Source of the DNA: Aselliscus stoliczkanus
Lineage: Eukaryota; Chordata; Mammalia; Chiroptera; Hipposideridae
Length of the DNA: 64,000 nt
Direction of reading: 5' to 3'
Assembly (NCBI GenBank): GCA_033961575.1
Contig: CM066738.1
Coordinates: 71,533,478-71,597,477 of the forward strand
A model generated the notes under the pieces. It made no database searches. It was given only the letters and a program-made list of their open reading frames with translations, and was not told the origin of the DNA. This document shows, piece by piece, positions 23,140 through 35,030 of this stretch; the first letter of the stretch is position 1, and every line of letters begins with the position of its first letter. The position numbers and the translations under genes are program-made.

Positions 23140-25124
23140 ATGCTCTTAAATCTAGTGTTTGCAATGAATTGCTAAACAGTTGAACGTCATTCATTGTCTA
23201 GTTCCTTTTGGTTTTCAAGGGGGAGGCCTCACCAGGGGTGTGGTATTACAAGAAGTAGAATGCCTTTTGTTTCTCAGTTTTGTTTGTGTTCTTTTCATTG
23301 CTATTGGTGATCCACATACTGTTATTGACCTAGAACAATGTCATTGTTATTGTTTTCTCTATGAAGTGACGACCAAAGTGGAAAACCGCAACCTGCCTTA
23401 AGTGAAAGCAAGCCAATGATAAATTGTTGTATTTAACAATACAACTTGAGGAAGAATAGTAATTATAGCAGGACCCAGGATTTATGATCCCAGTTCACAT
23501 TCATAGGAAGACTTGGGAGGATGGAAGGAAAAGCTGCCACATTGGGGAGGAGGTAGAAAGGAGGGAAAAGGAGAAAACCTATCCTTTGACTTAAAGGAGC
23601 ACCAGCTGTGACTACGTTAGTCTAATGACTGTACTAGAGGGACATTATGGAGTCTGATTATGCCCTTGCAAAAAAGACACAGTGAGTTTATCTTCCTTGC
23701 ATGTCTAGGTTCTGGATTCTAGGGAAATTCTTTTCTACAGTGGCATGACAAGTTGCATTTTCATCTTAAGATCTGAAGGACATAGCTATGCATGAATCAG
23801 TTCTGAAGTATTGGGAGGCCAGCCAAACCCCAAATTTACTTGTGTTAGTTTTGGGTTTGTTTATAGCCAACTATGCATGTCTGTCGCACCCACTCCTCCA
23901 TGGCTAAGTAAACTTATAGCTGCTCTTATACTTGGGACACTTTTGCAGCTCTCTCACCACGGATGGGCCTCACAGCATGGTTTTTTCCTTTGTCCTTCTA
24001 GGAGCATGAACTGAGAATAAAAAGTCCTGCCTGGTCTTGCTTATTTATTCCTGTTTTTCTTAAAATAGAGGCAAGTCATTTTATTTCTTCAAGCATCATC
24101 TTTCCGCATTAAAACATAACAGCCCCATCTTTCCTTAAAAACACAACTGTGCCTTATATTTGCTGCCTTAGTGTTTAAAAGCACTGGTCATACATTCCTT
24201 CATTTTAACTTCAGAGCAGCCTTTCTCCCCTCCCCCAACCAAAGTATCATCATTCTGTTACATTTCCAATACCTAGGACTGTGGAGGATAGATGCTCCCA
24301 GATGTTTGTTTTGGATGCATAATCTTTAGGGAGATAACTTTACTAGAAAATATTAACTTTTGATATGTAGCTTTTATTTGATCATCTTTAAAGCTGTTAT
24401 CAGTGGGCAAACACAGTTATTGCACTTTAACATCAAAAAGTTATTTTTAAACTGCAATGACAATGTGAAGTCAATGATATTACATATCTTCTGCCTATGG
24501 AATGTAATAAAACATATCAAAGAGAAATATTGTCATTTACAAGCCTGTAAATTTGTATGTCATGCTGTTAATTGTAGACTTTTATAGCAAAATAGGAAGT
24601 TCTATGAGAAAGAAGCCTTAATTTGAATCCTCAGATTGTTGGTTCTGCTGCTGAGGACCGTGATATCAGAACATCTCAATGAAATGGTCTGACATTGTGG
24701 AAGAATTACTGACTAGGCAGAGAACAGCTTCTTTAGGCTCCGGTTTCACATTTGCATATTAATGAAATAATTTTGGAAACTTACCCATTTGTTGAACATT
24801 TTCCTTCAAATAATCTTATGTCTGGAAGGACTTTATAAAAAGTATGTAAATCTATCTTTCTTACTTTCTCTCAGTCTTCTTTTGCCAAGTCAGACAGGAC
24901 CATACCATCTCAGGCAGGACCACTCCAGGTAGTTCTGGGAGTCCATTCAGTTAATTTATTAAAATATAAACATTCCTATGAGGACAAAGCAATATAAGTT
25001 CACTATTAGAAAAATTAAAAATATACAGACAAGAAAAAGAAGAAAATAAACAAAATACTCCTCTCTCCATTCCATTTATTCACTCTTGCACATCCTATTG
25101 TATAGCTTTAAAATCTCGAGTCTG

Positions 25125-25128
<4 letters not shown>
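23140..25128. other. Intergenic, nothing recognised
   Basis: No gene, RNA or named repeat could be supported. Confidence 0.45.

Positions 25129-25162
<34 letters not shown>
25129..25162 (+). repeat. (CA)n microsatellite
   Basis: About 17 CA units. Confidence 0.97.
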
Positions 25163-25163
<1 letters not shown>

Positions 25164-26422
25164 CGTGTGCATGCATGTACTCATGCACATGTTCATATAC
25201 AGTTTTTATATTTAATATATATTTTAGTTCTGTAAAAATTCTTTTTAAATAACTGTATTAAGATATAGTTCACATACCATAAATTCGTTTTTAAAGAGCA
25301 CAATTCAGTGGTTTTTAGTATATTTACAGAGTTATACAATCATCACCACTATCTAATTCCAGAACATTTTCATCATTCCAAAAAGAAACTCCATATCCAT
25401 TAGCAGGTACTTGCTATAAAATAAGGTGGGCTTTTGTGTCTGGTTTCTTTCATCTAGTAAAATGTTTTCAAGGTTCATCTAAGTTGCAGCATGTATCAGA
25501 GTTTCATTTTTTTTTTTATGGCTGAATGATATTCCATTGTATGGATATATCACATTTTGTTCAGGCATTTATTAATTGGTGAACATAGGGTTGGTTTCAC
25601 CTTTTGGCTATTGTGAACACTCTTATGAATATTAATTTAGAAGTTTTTGTGTGGACATATGTTTTGAATTCTCATGAGTATACATTAGGATTGGCATTGC
25701 TGGGTCACACAGTAACATTATGTTTAAATTTTTGAGGAATTGTCAAAATGTTTTCCAAAGTGTCTACACCACGTTACATGCCCACCAACAATGTGTAAGG
25801 GTTCTAATTTCTCCACATCCTCACCAACACTTGTTTTCTAACTTTTTGATTATAGTCATAATAATGGGCATGAAGTGACATCTCACTGTGGCTTTGACTT
25901 GCATTTTCCTGATGACTAATGATGTTAAGCATCTTTCTATGTGGTTATTGGCCATTTGTATATCTTCTTTGAAGAAATGTCTATTAAAATAATTTTTCCA
26001 TCATTTAATTATTCTTTTATGGCTGAGTTGACGAATTCTTTGTCTGGATTTGAGTCTCTTATCAGTATATAATTTGCAAATATTTTCTCCCATGTTTCAG
26101 ATTGTCTTTTAGCTTTTTTTTTATGGTGTTCTTTGAGGCATTGAAGTTTTTTAATTTGATGAAGTTTAATTTATTTTTTGTTTTTATGTATGCCTTTGAT
26201 TTCATAACTAAGAAACCATTGCCTAATTCAAAGAGAAAGATTTACTCCCATGTTTTTATCTAACAGTTTAACAGTGGTAGCTGTTACATTTAGGTCTTTG
26301 ATGCATTGTGAATTAATTTTTTTATATGGTGCGAGGTAGGCATCCAATTTGATTTTTTTTGCATGTGTAAAGCCAGTTGCTCCAGCATCATTTCTTAGTG
26401 CCATTCAAAATGGTAAAAATTG

Positions 26423-26533
26423 GGGCCGGCCGAGTGGCGCGGTGGTTAAGCGCTGGCTTGGGAAGCCAGCGGCCCCGGTTTGGTCCCACATATGAGGGCC
26501 AGTGACACTGCCCTCAAAAAAAAAAAAACAAAC
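26423..26533 (+). mobile_element. Short tRNA-derived SINE
   Basis: Complete short form. The 16-bp duplication AAAATGGTAAAAATTG is at 26407-26422 and 26534-26549. Confidence 0.95.
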
Positions 26534-26997
26534 AAAATGGTAAAAATTGAACGACCATAAATGTAAGGGGTTATTTATGAAGCCCAATTCTATCCCATTG
26601 ATCTATATGTTTATCCTTATGCCAATACCACATTGTCTTGATTACTGTAGCTTTGTATTGTTCTGAAATGAGAAAATGTGAATCCTCCAACTGTGTGTTT
26701 TTATTTTTTGGATTGTTTTTGGCTATTCTGGGTCCCCTGTTCCACATCAATTTTAAGATCAGCTTGTCAATTTCTGCAAAAAAAAATCTGGGATTTTGGT
26801 AAGGATTGTTGAATCTGTAGATTGCTTTGGGGGAATATTGCCATCTTAACAATATTATCTCCCAATCCATGAACATGGGCTGTCTTTCCATTTATTTCAA
26901 TCTTCTTTAATTTCTTTCAAAGATGTTTTGTAGTTTTCATTGTACAAATATTGCACGTATTTTCTTAAATTTATTCCTAAGAATTTTATTCTTTTTG

Positions 26998-27406
26998 GGG
27001 CCCCCCAGGTGGCGCATTGGTTAAGAACTGGCTTGGGATGCCAGCGGCCCTGGTTTGGATCCCACATATGAGGGCCAGTGACACTGCCCTCTACAGCTAA
27101 GATGGTGAACAACAGCTCCACCTGGAGCTGTGCTGCAGGAGTTTCTGCGACGATGTAGGCTGCGGCCCCTGCTGCAGTGGGCTGCCATAAGCTACAGTGA
27201 GTAGCTGGCAGCCAGTGTGAGCTGCCAAGAGCCTCTGTGAGAGGCTGTCCAGAGCCCAGCGACCGATCTGCCTCACCTGGAAAGAGCGCAATGACGATAC
27301 CAACATGGGCCAGTGAAGCAATGTCCTCCACAACTAGACTGAAGAACAAAAAGTACAACGACTTGTCTGTTCCCCTTCCCAATAAAAAAATCTTTTAAAG
27401 AAAAAA
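26998..27406 (+). mobile_element. Long-form SINE
   Basis: Head, body and AATAAA-containing end (CCCAATAAAAAAATCTTT). The 19-bp duplication AAGAATTTTATTCTTTTTG is at 26979-26997 and 27407-27425. Confidence 0.95.
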
Positions 27407-28255
27407 AAGAATTTTATTCTTTTTGAGTCTATTTTGAATGGGATTGCTCTTAATTTCATTTTTTGTGTTGTTCATTGCTAGTGTTTTGAAATACAATTAA
27501 TTTTTGTACATATATATTATTTCATATCCTTTTTATGTTAAAATATTGTGAACATCTCATAGATCTTTTAGAACACCTTATAGAATTATATAGAAAATAC
27601 ACTCCTATAACATCACTTTAATGACCTTGTAATATTTTATCATGTCAATATACCACAATTTATTTAACTACCTCTTTATTATTGAACATTCAGATTGCTT
27701 TAAACTTAAAAAGATATAAATAGCTCTGATAAGTACTTGCGTTAAATCTTTGCAAACTTCTTCAATTATTTCCTATATATAAATCTCTAAATTTGAATTG
27801 TTAGGGCAAAATATGTGCACATTGCAGTCACTTGCTAAGCACTGAAAAAAATTGCCTTCCTGAAAGGTTATAAGGTTTTCACTTTTACAAAGGGTGTGAT
27901 ACTTGAGTCCCTGAATTATTTTCAACTTTCAGTTTTATTTAAAAACATCTTTGCTAGTTTGAAAGGTGAAAGATAAGTCTTATTGGTACTTTGCTTGAAT
28001 TTCAATTACCAGGAAGGTAAAACATTTTTTTATATGTTTATTAGCTTAAGACATTTATTTTCTGTGAATTGTGTTAGGTTTCTTGGCTCTGAGTATTCAT
28101 CTTTTCCTTTTGTATAAACAGTTTAATTTATGTATTAAAATCATTAATCCTGTCTTTTAATGGTATAAATCCCCTCCGTCATTTATTTTTCCATTTTTAT
28201 TTAGTTATGGCGATTTTTGATGTACACACTTTTATTTTTATGTAGTCAACTTATC

Positions 28256-28879
28256 AGTCTTTATGGCTTCTTCTTTTATGATTTGCTCCATCCTTCAAAG
28301 CTCCTATCCTACTTCCTCTGGGGCACTTCTGTCCCTTATGGCCAACAGCTGTGGCACCATCTTCCATTGCTTAGAGGGCCTATGTGGACTCCGTTTTGGT
28401 GAGGTGTTGCTGCATTCAAGACCAAGCCTCAGTCCCATGGGAGTCAGATTGACAACTCAAGTATTTCACTCAACTTCTCTCAGTTTATCTGTAAAATTTA
28501 GCAGATTGGGCATTTCCTCCAGCGTACCTTTCCAGGTTGACAAACTACAACTTCCACTATTGGTTGTCTTTTAAATGTGTTCGTTCTGCCACTCTCAATT
28601 CCCTGTGAGCTCCTTTGATCCCAGACTCAGTATGTCGCTGCATACTGATATGGTTGGCATACAGCGTTTGAGAATTGACAGTGACCTATCTTTTGTCAAT
28701 TGAGAATTGTCTCCAAAATCACAATGTCATTGATATAAGTTCTGTAGGCAGTGGCAGTCTCCCCTGCTGTCTCACCCAAATTCGTTGCAAGCCTCCTGCC
28801 CCTCCTTCCCTCCTTGTCCAACGTCTGGAGTTGACTTTTCTGGCTGGTCTGAGACGGTGAGTATCTGGAGAGGAGAAAT
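28256..28879. other. LAMA3 upstream flank
   Basis: Non-repetitive-looking DNA between the last upstream repeat and the CpG island. No exon or TATA box could be supported. Proximal regulatory sites may lie here, but none is called. Confidence 0.4.
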
Positions 28880-29720
28880 ATCTGATTTTGCCTGGCCATG
28901 GGAAGGTGGGGCGGTCCCGGCCCCCATCTGGAGCCTCCAGGGTAGGAGCCGGGGAACGCCTTTCGCCTTCCCCGCCCGCGAAGTTTGCAGCTCGCGGAGC
29001 GATTCTAGAGGCGCTGTCTGCTGGCCCGAGGTAGGGCGCTGTCAGCTCCTGATCCCGCGGTGCCCGCTCCAGTTTCAGATTCTAGAGAGGAGCAGCCCCG
29101 TCGCCGCGGGCTCCCGGCGCGTGGGGCAGGAGTCCGGATCCGCCGCGGCTCACACCCCGGGCTGCGCTCGTGGGTCGCAGGAGGACTGTGCTGTCTGGGC
29201 CGCCGTGCCCCTGAGCCCTTCGGCGGGATGGCTGCTGCCACCGGGGCTCAGGGCTGGGCACCGCAAGCAGTCCAACTGCTGCTGCTACTGCTGGGGCTCG
29301 CAGTGTGCGCGGCCGCTCGGGAATCCCCAGCCGAGGCCCGGCCCAGCCTCCACCCGCCCTACTTCAACCTGGCCGAGGCGGCAAGGATCTGGGCCACCGC
29401 CACCTGTGGGGAGGCGGAGCTCAGCGGCGCGCGACCCCGGCCGGAGCTCTACTGCAAGTTAGTAGGGGGGCCCACCGCCTCGAGCAGCGGCCGCACCATC
29501 CAGGTAAGCTACCCCGAGAGAGCGAGGGGCGTCGGGGGCCCGGGGGCGGGCTCCCTCTTCATGCGGGTCTGCCGCCCGGTGGGAAGGGCTTGGCTCCCTT
29601 CCCCGCGCGCGCTAGTGACCCCAGGCTACGGGGAAGGGCCCCCCACAACTCCCGCGCAGGCTGGCTACCCCAGAAAGTGGGCGCGGTGTCCCGGGAGTGA
29701 TCCTGTGGGAGCACCGCCCT
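28880..29720 (+). promoter_or_regulatory. LAMA3: CpG island: presumed promoter and 5'UTR of LAMA3 (3B form)
   Basis: The only strongly GC- and CpG-rich stretch in the window. It surrounds LAMA3 exon 1. A GC box (GGTGGGGCGG) is at 28905-28914, and no TATA box is evident, which fits a CpG-type promoter with dispersed starts. The start site cannot be placed from sequence. A 15-codon upstream ATG frame (28898-28945) would be in the leader only if transcription begins before it; no other ATG occurs between it and the main start. The internal promoter of the short 3A form lies much further downstream and is not in this window. Confidence 0.8.
29228..29503 (+). CDS. LAMA3: Laminin subunit alpha-3, coding exon 1 (3B isoform)
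   Basis: Encodes the first 92 residues of the laminin alpha-3 chain, a secreted basement-membrane protein that joins beta and gamma chains in laminins anchoring epithelia. Residues 1-30 look like a signal peptide: a hydrophobic core of leucines at 17-22 and a likely cut after VCAAA. From about residue 41 the LN (laminin N-terminal) domain begins with HPPYFNLAEAARIWATATCG and then PELYCKLVGGPT, which matches mammalian LAMA3 almost word for word. C60 and C76 are LN cysteines. The ATG has G at -3 and +4 (good Kozak context). The exon ends on a whole codon (CAG) before GTAAGC. The frame stays open upstream but with no ATG. The LN domain occurs only in the long form and supports laminin network assembly. 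The signal peptide is the least conserved part, as usual. Confidence 0.96.
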
Positions 29721-31620
29721 TGCCCACGCGCCGCCCAAGGCGGGGATGGGTAAAGCACGCGAGGTGAATGAAGGCTGAGGTGAGGTTTGGGATAGCAGAG
29801 AAGGTCCAAAGCTGCGCTCTAGGAATGCTGCGAACGGCGGCCCCGTCCAGCCTTGGTTCGTCACCCAGGTAGCTCCTGGCCAGGCACTGACTCCCTCCCG
29901 GGCTTCAACAGTGCGCCTCCTTCCAGGCCCTTCATCTCCCCTTCCTTATTCGGAGGAGAGGTTGGCGGCAGTTAGCTTCCGTGGTGTATCTTAAGGGAGA
30001 ATTTTTAGGTTATCTCGGCAGTATCACTCCGATGTCACCGAAAAGATGCACTTCACCCCCACTGCCAGAAGTGCCACCATCCAGAGTCATTGGGGGCAAA
30101 TGAGAATTGAAATGGACAGGGCACTCAGAGATGATCACCGCGAACACCGGGGGAAACCATAAAGCCACTCGTGCTGAATCAGCATGTGGAGGTGTGCCAG
30201 GTCCTTACACACGATCCTCACAACAGCGCTGAGAGCTGGATCAGGTGAACAGGTCATAAAGTAGGGCAGCTGGGTCTGAACCCAGTCCTTGACTTCAAAA
30301 TTCGCTTTACACTAAGCCTTAATTGCTCTCTCTAGCTACTGGGAAATGTTGCTGAGGAAAAAGAAAGTGTTGCCGGAAGAGGGAGTAATTTTGGAGCTTG
30401 GGTTCCAAAAGCGAAAGAATGTCATTGAGAGTCTAGGTCAGTGTTTTAGAAGCTCTTTTGATTATGCATTTGCATAAAAGACAAGTTGTTGAACATGCAG
30501 TGTCAGTACATGTTTATTTACTTATAAATTATATGCATATATTACTTTATTAATATATTGTGTGTACTTCAAACACGCAAAAACAGAAATTTAAAAGAAA
30601 AATAACGATGATGAAAATACTTTTAATTTTCTTTATTAAAAGCCCAAATTAAGTTTGCTTTCTCTAAATATTTTATTTGTGATCTTGTATAGCTATTTGT
30701 AAATATACAAATATACAAATGTAATCATGTGTGTAATTATTTTTAACAAGTTTAGTTTAGCACTTATGATACAACAATTCGAAGTTGTTTTATATTAATA
30801 CTTGAATTTAGTGGTTGGCATAGATAAAAAAATACCTCACAAAATATGTAGATTCAACTGCATTGACTACTGAGCTCCAGAACCAACTATATAATTTGTG
30901 AAAACCAGTGCAAAATGAGAATGTGGAGCCCCTTGTTAAAAAATTAGTAAGAATTTCAAGACAGTGATAGTACAGCATTAAACTAAGTGAGGGGCCTTTC
31001 TGAGTGTGTGACCCTGTGTGACTGCATAGGTCTCATGCTATCTGGGTTCATTAAATCACAGTACTTGTATTTCTGCCCCATCCTTCAATTCTAAAAAAAA
31101 TTTTTAAGTAGAAACTTGGCCAGTAAGTGTTTGCTTTTCAATTGATATTCAGTGCTTCCTGGTAGGAAGGTGTTGTGTTCAGATGTTTTAAACAATAGAT
31201 TCAAAACACACTACAAGTCTTCTTTTGGAAACTATTAAAATATGTTATAAAACTCTGTTTCCATGTTTTAAAAATGTACAATTATGAAAACTCTGAGCAA
31301 CACAGTTTTAGCAACAAAAGATGAAACATTTCCAAACATCTATTTTTCAAAATGCTCTCTCCAAAATATACATTTTTTTTAACAACAGCATTTATTTTTT
31401 CACACATTGTTAAAACAATACTTTTATTTTGATGGAACAAAGTAAGTATCCCTATTGTTTTGTAAATATCAATCAGGTAGTACATTGCTGGAAGCCACTT
31501 GTCATCCGTGGAAAAAGTCAGCAAATTTGGACTTTTTGTGAAAAAGAAATGCAACATCTTTAAATTAAAAAAGTCTTTAAGTACTTTATCATGAGATAAC
31601 CAGTGAACATGTGTTTTCTT
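29721..31620. other. Intron 1 sequence with one MIR
   Basis: A diverged antisense MIR lies at about 30185-30335 (CTTACACACGATCCTCACAAC; GGTCTGAACCCAGTCCTTG, split across positions). The rest is AT-rich and unassigned. Confidence 0.5.
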
Positions 31621-31872
31621 TTCTTTTTTTTAACTCAAGTTTATTGGGGTGACAATTGTTAGTAAAGTTACATAGGTTTCAGGTTTACAATTCTGTAATA
31701 CATCATCTCTATATATTTAGATTATATATATCCCATTCTTCCAATCTCTGCCTTTTAATTGGTAATTAAAATTAGTTCTGTCATTTTGCTGTTTGTTTTC
31801 TCTATATCTTATATTTATTTGGTCCTTCAATTTCTCCATTACTACCATCTTTTGTGCATAATTTCTTTTTTT

Positions 31873-32361
31873 TTTTTTTAAGATTTTCATTGGGGAATTT
31901 GGGGAAGGGAACAGTGTTGGGGAACCGGGGAACAGACAAGTAGCTGACCTTTTGTTCTTCAGTCTAGTTGTGGAGGACATTGCTTCACTGGCCCATGTTG
32001 GTATCATCATTTTGCTCTTCTTGGGTGAGGCAGATCGGTTGCCGGCCTCTGGATGGCCTCTCACAGCAACTCTTGGCAGCTCACACCGGCTGCCGGCCAC
32101 TCACACCAGCTGCCGGCCGCTCACACTGGCAACCGGCCGCTCACACTGGCTGCCGACCACTCACTGTAGCCTATGGAAGCCCACTGCAGCAGAGGCTGCA
32201 GCTATGCTGTCTTGGGAACTCACAGCAGCCCCGCTCCAAGTGGAGCTGCTGTTCACCATCTTAGCTGTAGAGGGCAGTGTCACTGGCCCTCATGTGGGAT
32301 CCGAACCAGGGCTGCTGGTGTCCCAAGCCAGCTCTTAACCAACACGCCACTTGGCTGGTCC
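31873..32361 (-). mobile_element. Long-form SINE with expanded internal repeats
   Basis: Antisense long form. At 32080-32165 it carries about four tandem units of roughly 20 bp (CGGCTGCCGGCCACTCACAC and variants). The 16-bp duplication CATAATTTCTTTTTTT is at 31857-31872 and 32362-32377. Confidence 0.95.
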
Positions 32362-33153
32362 CATAATTTCTTTTTTTAGTGTAGAATTTTTATATTCTCA
32401 TTTTCTTTACTGTATATATTTTAGTTATTTTCTTCGTTGTTACTCTGGGGATTACAATTAACATCCTAAATGTATAACAGTCCAGTTTGAGTTCATACCA
32501 ATTTAGCTTCAATAACATCCAAAACTCTAATCCTATAGAGGTCTGTCCTCACCCCCTTTATAATGTTATTTTCACAAATTACATCTTTACACATTGCTGC
32601 CATTATATGCTTTACACATAAATATATAATTATTATTCTATGCATTTGTCTTTTTCAATCATATAGAAAAATTACAATAATGCTGGATTTTTATATTTAT
32701 TTGTGTAGTTACCTGTACTAGTGCTTTTTATTTCTTTGTATGGCTTTGAGTTACTATCTAGTGTCCTTTCAATTTACTTGAAGGACTCCCTTTAGGATTT
32801 CTTGTAGGGCATGTCTACTAGCAACAAACTTCTTCAGCTTTTGTTTATTTGAGAATGTCCTAAGTTCTCTCTCATTTTTGAAGGATAATGTTCCCCCTTA
32901 TAGAATTCTTGACTGACAGTTTTTTCTTTCAGCACTTTAAATATGTCATCTCACTGCCTTCTGCTTGCATGATTTCCAATGAAAAATGGGCTATGAATCT
33001 TATTGGGGATCCCTTGTATGTAATTAATTGATTTTCTCTTGCTGTTAAAAGATTTTCTTTTTCTCTTCTGACAGTTTGATTATATTTTGACTTAATGTGG
33101 ATCTCTTTGAATTTGTCCTACTTGGAATTTGATGAGCTTTTTTTGGGTATATA

Positions 33154-33701
33154 TGAGGTTTGACAATTAAGTTTGTGAACTGGTCCTAGAAAAAGTGCTA
33201 CATACCTCATTCCTGAATATCACTATAATCACTTTTGAAGTACTCTCCTTGGAAAGCTATGCTCTGATGTCAGTGCCTAGTCCACCCTTCAATGCAATTT
33301 TGGTACTCTTCAGAGCTGTCGTTGTATTACCCTCTATGTCTTGAATCCCATCAAAATGTCTTCCTTTCAATATTTCCTTTATCTTCAGGTAAAGAAGGAA
33401 GTCATGTGGGCCAGATCAGGTGAGTAGGAAGGGTCTTCCAATACAGTTATTTGTTTACTGGCTAAAAACTCCCTCACAGACAGTATGATGTGAGCTGGTG
33501 CATTGTTATCATGCAAGAGCCATGAATTGTTGATAAAAATTCAGGTCATCTAACTTATTCATGCAGCCTTTTCAGCACTTCCAAATAGTAAACTTGGTTA
33601 ACTGTCCAGTTGGTACAAATTCATAATGAATAATTCTGATATAAAAAAATGGTTAGCAACATCGTTGCAACCAGTTTGCGAACTTATTGGTATGACCTTC
33701 A
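33154..33701 (-). mobile_element. Internally deleted mariner transposon, copy B
   Basis: A 548-bp antisense sibling of the element at 2661. Terminal inverted repeats begin TGAGGTTTGACAATTAAG on the left and, reversed, TGAAGGTCATACCAATAAG on the right, with TA on both sides. Internal sequence aligns collinearly with copy A across its whole length, including the same missing middle and N-terminal coding region. No open transposase frame of note remains. Confidence 0.88.
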
Positions 33702-33736
33702 TAAATTCATGTCTTTCATCAAATTTGGAAAGTTTC

Positions 33737-34850
33737 AAACATTATTTTCTCTGTTTCCTAAACTGGGTATTTCATTAGTCATCTTTTATTAAGTTCTTTA
33801 ACTCCAGAATTTCTATTTGGCTCTTTTTAAAAATTTCAGTCTCTTTGGTAAAATATTCATTTTGTTCATTGACTTTATTTCTCAGTTCATTAAACTGCCT
33901 ATCTGAATTTTCTTGCATCTCATTGAGTTTTTTTTCAGAACTGCAATCTTGAATTCTCTGTCATTTTAGTCACATATTTCCATATCTTTAAGTTTATTTT
34001 CTGGAGGTTTTTCATTTTCTTTCTGAGCTGTCTTTTTACCTTGGTTACTCATGGCAATTAATGAACTATTTCTTTCCCGGAGCATCTACAGGAATGATTC
34101 TGCAGCCCATTGATCCAAAGAGGACTTTCTTTGCTTTCCAGTAGGTGGCGGGGGAGCATTTTATTTTCTCTCTTGCTTGTTAGGCTTCTCCCATGATGGG
34201 AGATTTCCTGGGGAGGCAGGAGTCTCCTTGGTGACCAGGTTGCCAAGATCTCAGGTCACAGCCCTCATGGGAGGATGTAGTGTGTGATGGGGGTTTTTAC
34301 CAGTACTGCCCTTGCAGGCAGGTGCAGAGCTTTGCATTTCAGTAGTCCTGGGGGCCCTCCGCTGGATTTAGCCAGGAAAGGTGGGGGCGGGGTGGACTGG
34401 CAGAGCAGGCAGGCTTATGGCCCTGCTGTCTTCTGAGCACTGGTGACCTCCACACCACAGCTGCCCTGACCCACAGCTCCTTCCCTGTTACTGAAATTAA
34501 CTGCATTGTGCATCTGCTGCTCAGGAAACTGTCTCACAGTTCTCAGAGCTGTAGATATTCTGCTCTTTAATCTGATGCTGCAACCATTATTTTTTTTTTC
34601 TTTCTGGGTCCTGCTGCTAGCTAGCATTGGGAGAGTGCAAGGTGGAGGAAGGAGGAATGAAGGGGGGGGCAGTAGCTCTGGGAAGGTGGGGGAAGGAGGT
34701 CAGGTTCTGTGGCAGATCTCTCAGACGTGTTTGTGTATTGTGTAGGGACTCCTTTGTTGAATTAAAGCTGTTAAATTTGTTGTAACTTCCAGGTGAAATA
34801 TCAAGGAAGACTTCTCACACCGCCATGTTTCTGATGTCACTCATCAACCA
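33737..34850 (-). mobile_element. L1 ORF1-to-5'UTR segment
   Basis: Antisense L1 covering the ORF1 N-terminal region and a GC-richer 5'UTR that ends in CACCGCCATGTTTCTGATGTC, an L1 5' start in reverse. It is bracketed by the imperfect repeat AAACATTATTTTCTC (33737) and AACCATTATTTTCTC (34847). L1 ORF1 sequence in the surrounding element seems to continue across it. Confidence 0.6.
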
Positions 34851-35030
34851 TTATTTTCTCAAATATCCTTTCTACTTCTTTCTCTTCTCTCTTCTGGGAC
34901 TCCCATAATGTATATGTTGGTCCATTTTATGGTGTTCTACAGGTCTCTTGGGCTTTGTTCATTTTTCTTCATTCTTTTTTATCCTCAAGCTGAATAATTT
35001 CAATTGTTTGTCTTCAAGTTCACCTATTTG
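34851..35030 (-). mobile_element. L1 ORF1 fragment, antisense
   Basis: CTTCTGGGACTCCCATAATG and ACAGGTCTCTTGGGCTTTG parallel the ORF1 region near 52040-52090. It continues the L1 seen left of 33737. Confidence 0.6.

Larger units (their letters stand above)
25235..28255 (-). mobile_element. Old antisense L1 sequence with two SINE insertions
   Basis: L1 3' end at about 25235 (TAAGATATAGTTCACATACC), followed by 3'UTR and ORF2 in reverse. A broken antisense frame at 26571-26891 carries ORF2-like phrases ([31 protein letters not shown]). Beyond about 27500 the sequence is an older, AT-rich L1 and may be a separate copy. SINEs are inserted at 26423-26533 and 26998-27406. Confidence 0.7.
31623..33736 (-). 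mobile_element. Antisense L1 with ORF2 mostly missing
   Basis: The 3' end (TTTTTTTTAACTCAAGTTTATTGGGGTGAC) is followed within about 110 bp by sequence matching the region around the start of ORF2 (CTGCCTTTTAATTGG) and then ORF1-region sequence. It is interrupted by a SINE (31873-32361) and a mariner (33154-33701). Most of ORF2 is absent. Confidence 0.65.

Noticed and set aside
28785..29462. 225-residue open frame overlapping the CpG island in another frame
   Set aside because: It begins in non-island sequence and has no family motif. Long open frames are expected by chance in GC-rich DNA.
29060..29767. 235-residue open frame across LAMA3 exon 1
   Set aside because: It begins at GTG and reads through the GTAAGC donor into intron. 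Only residues from the ATG at 29228 to the splice site are real coding sequence.
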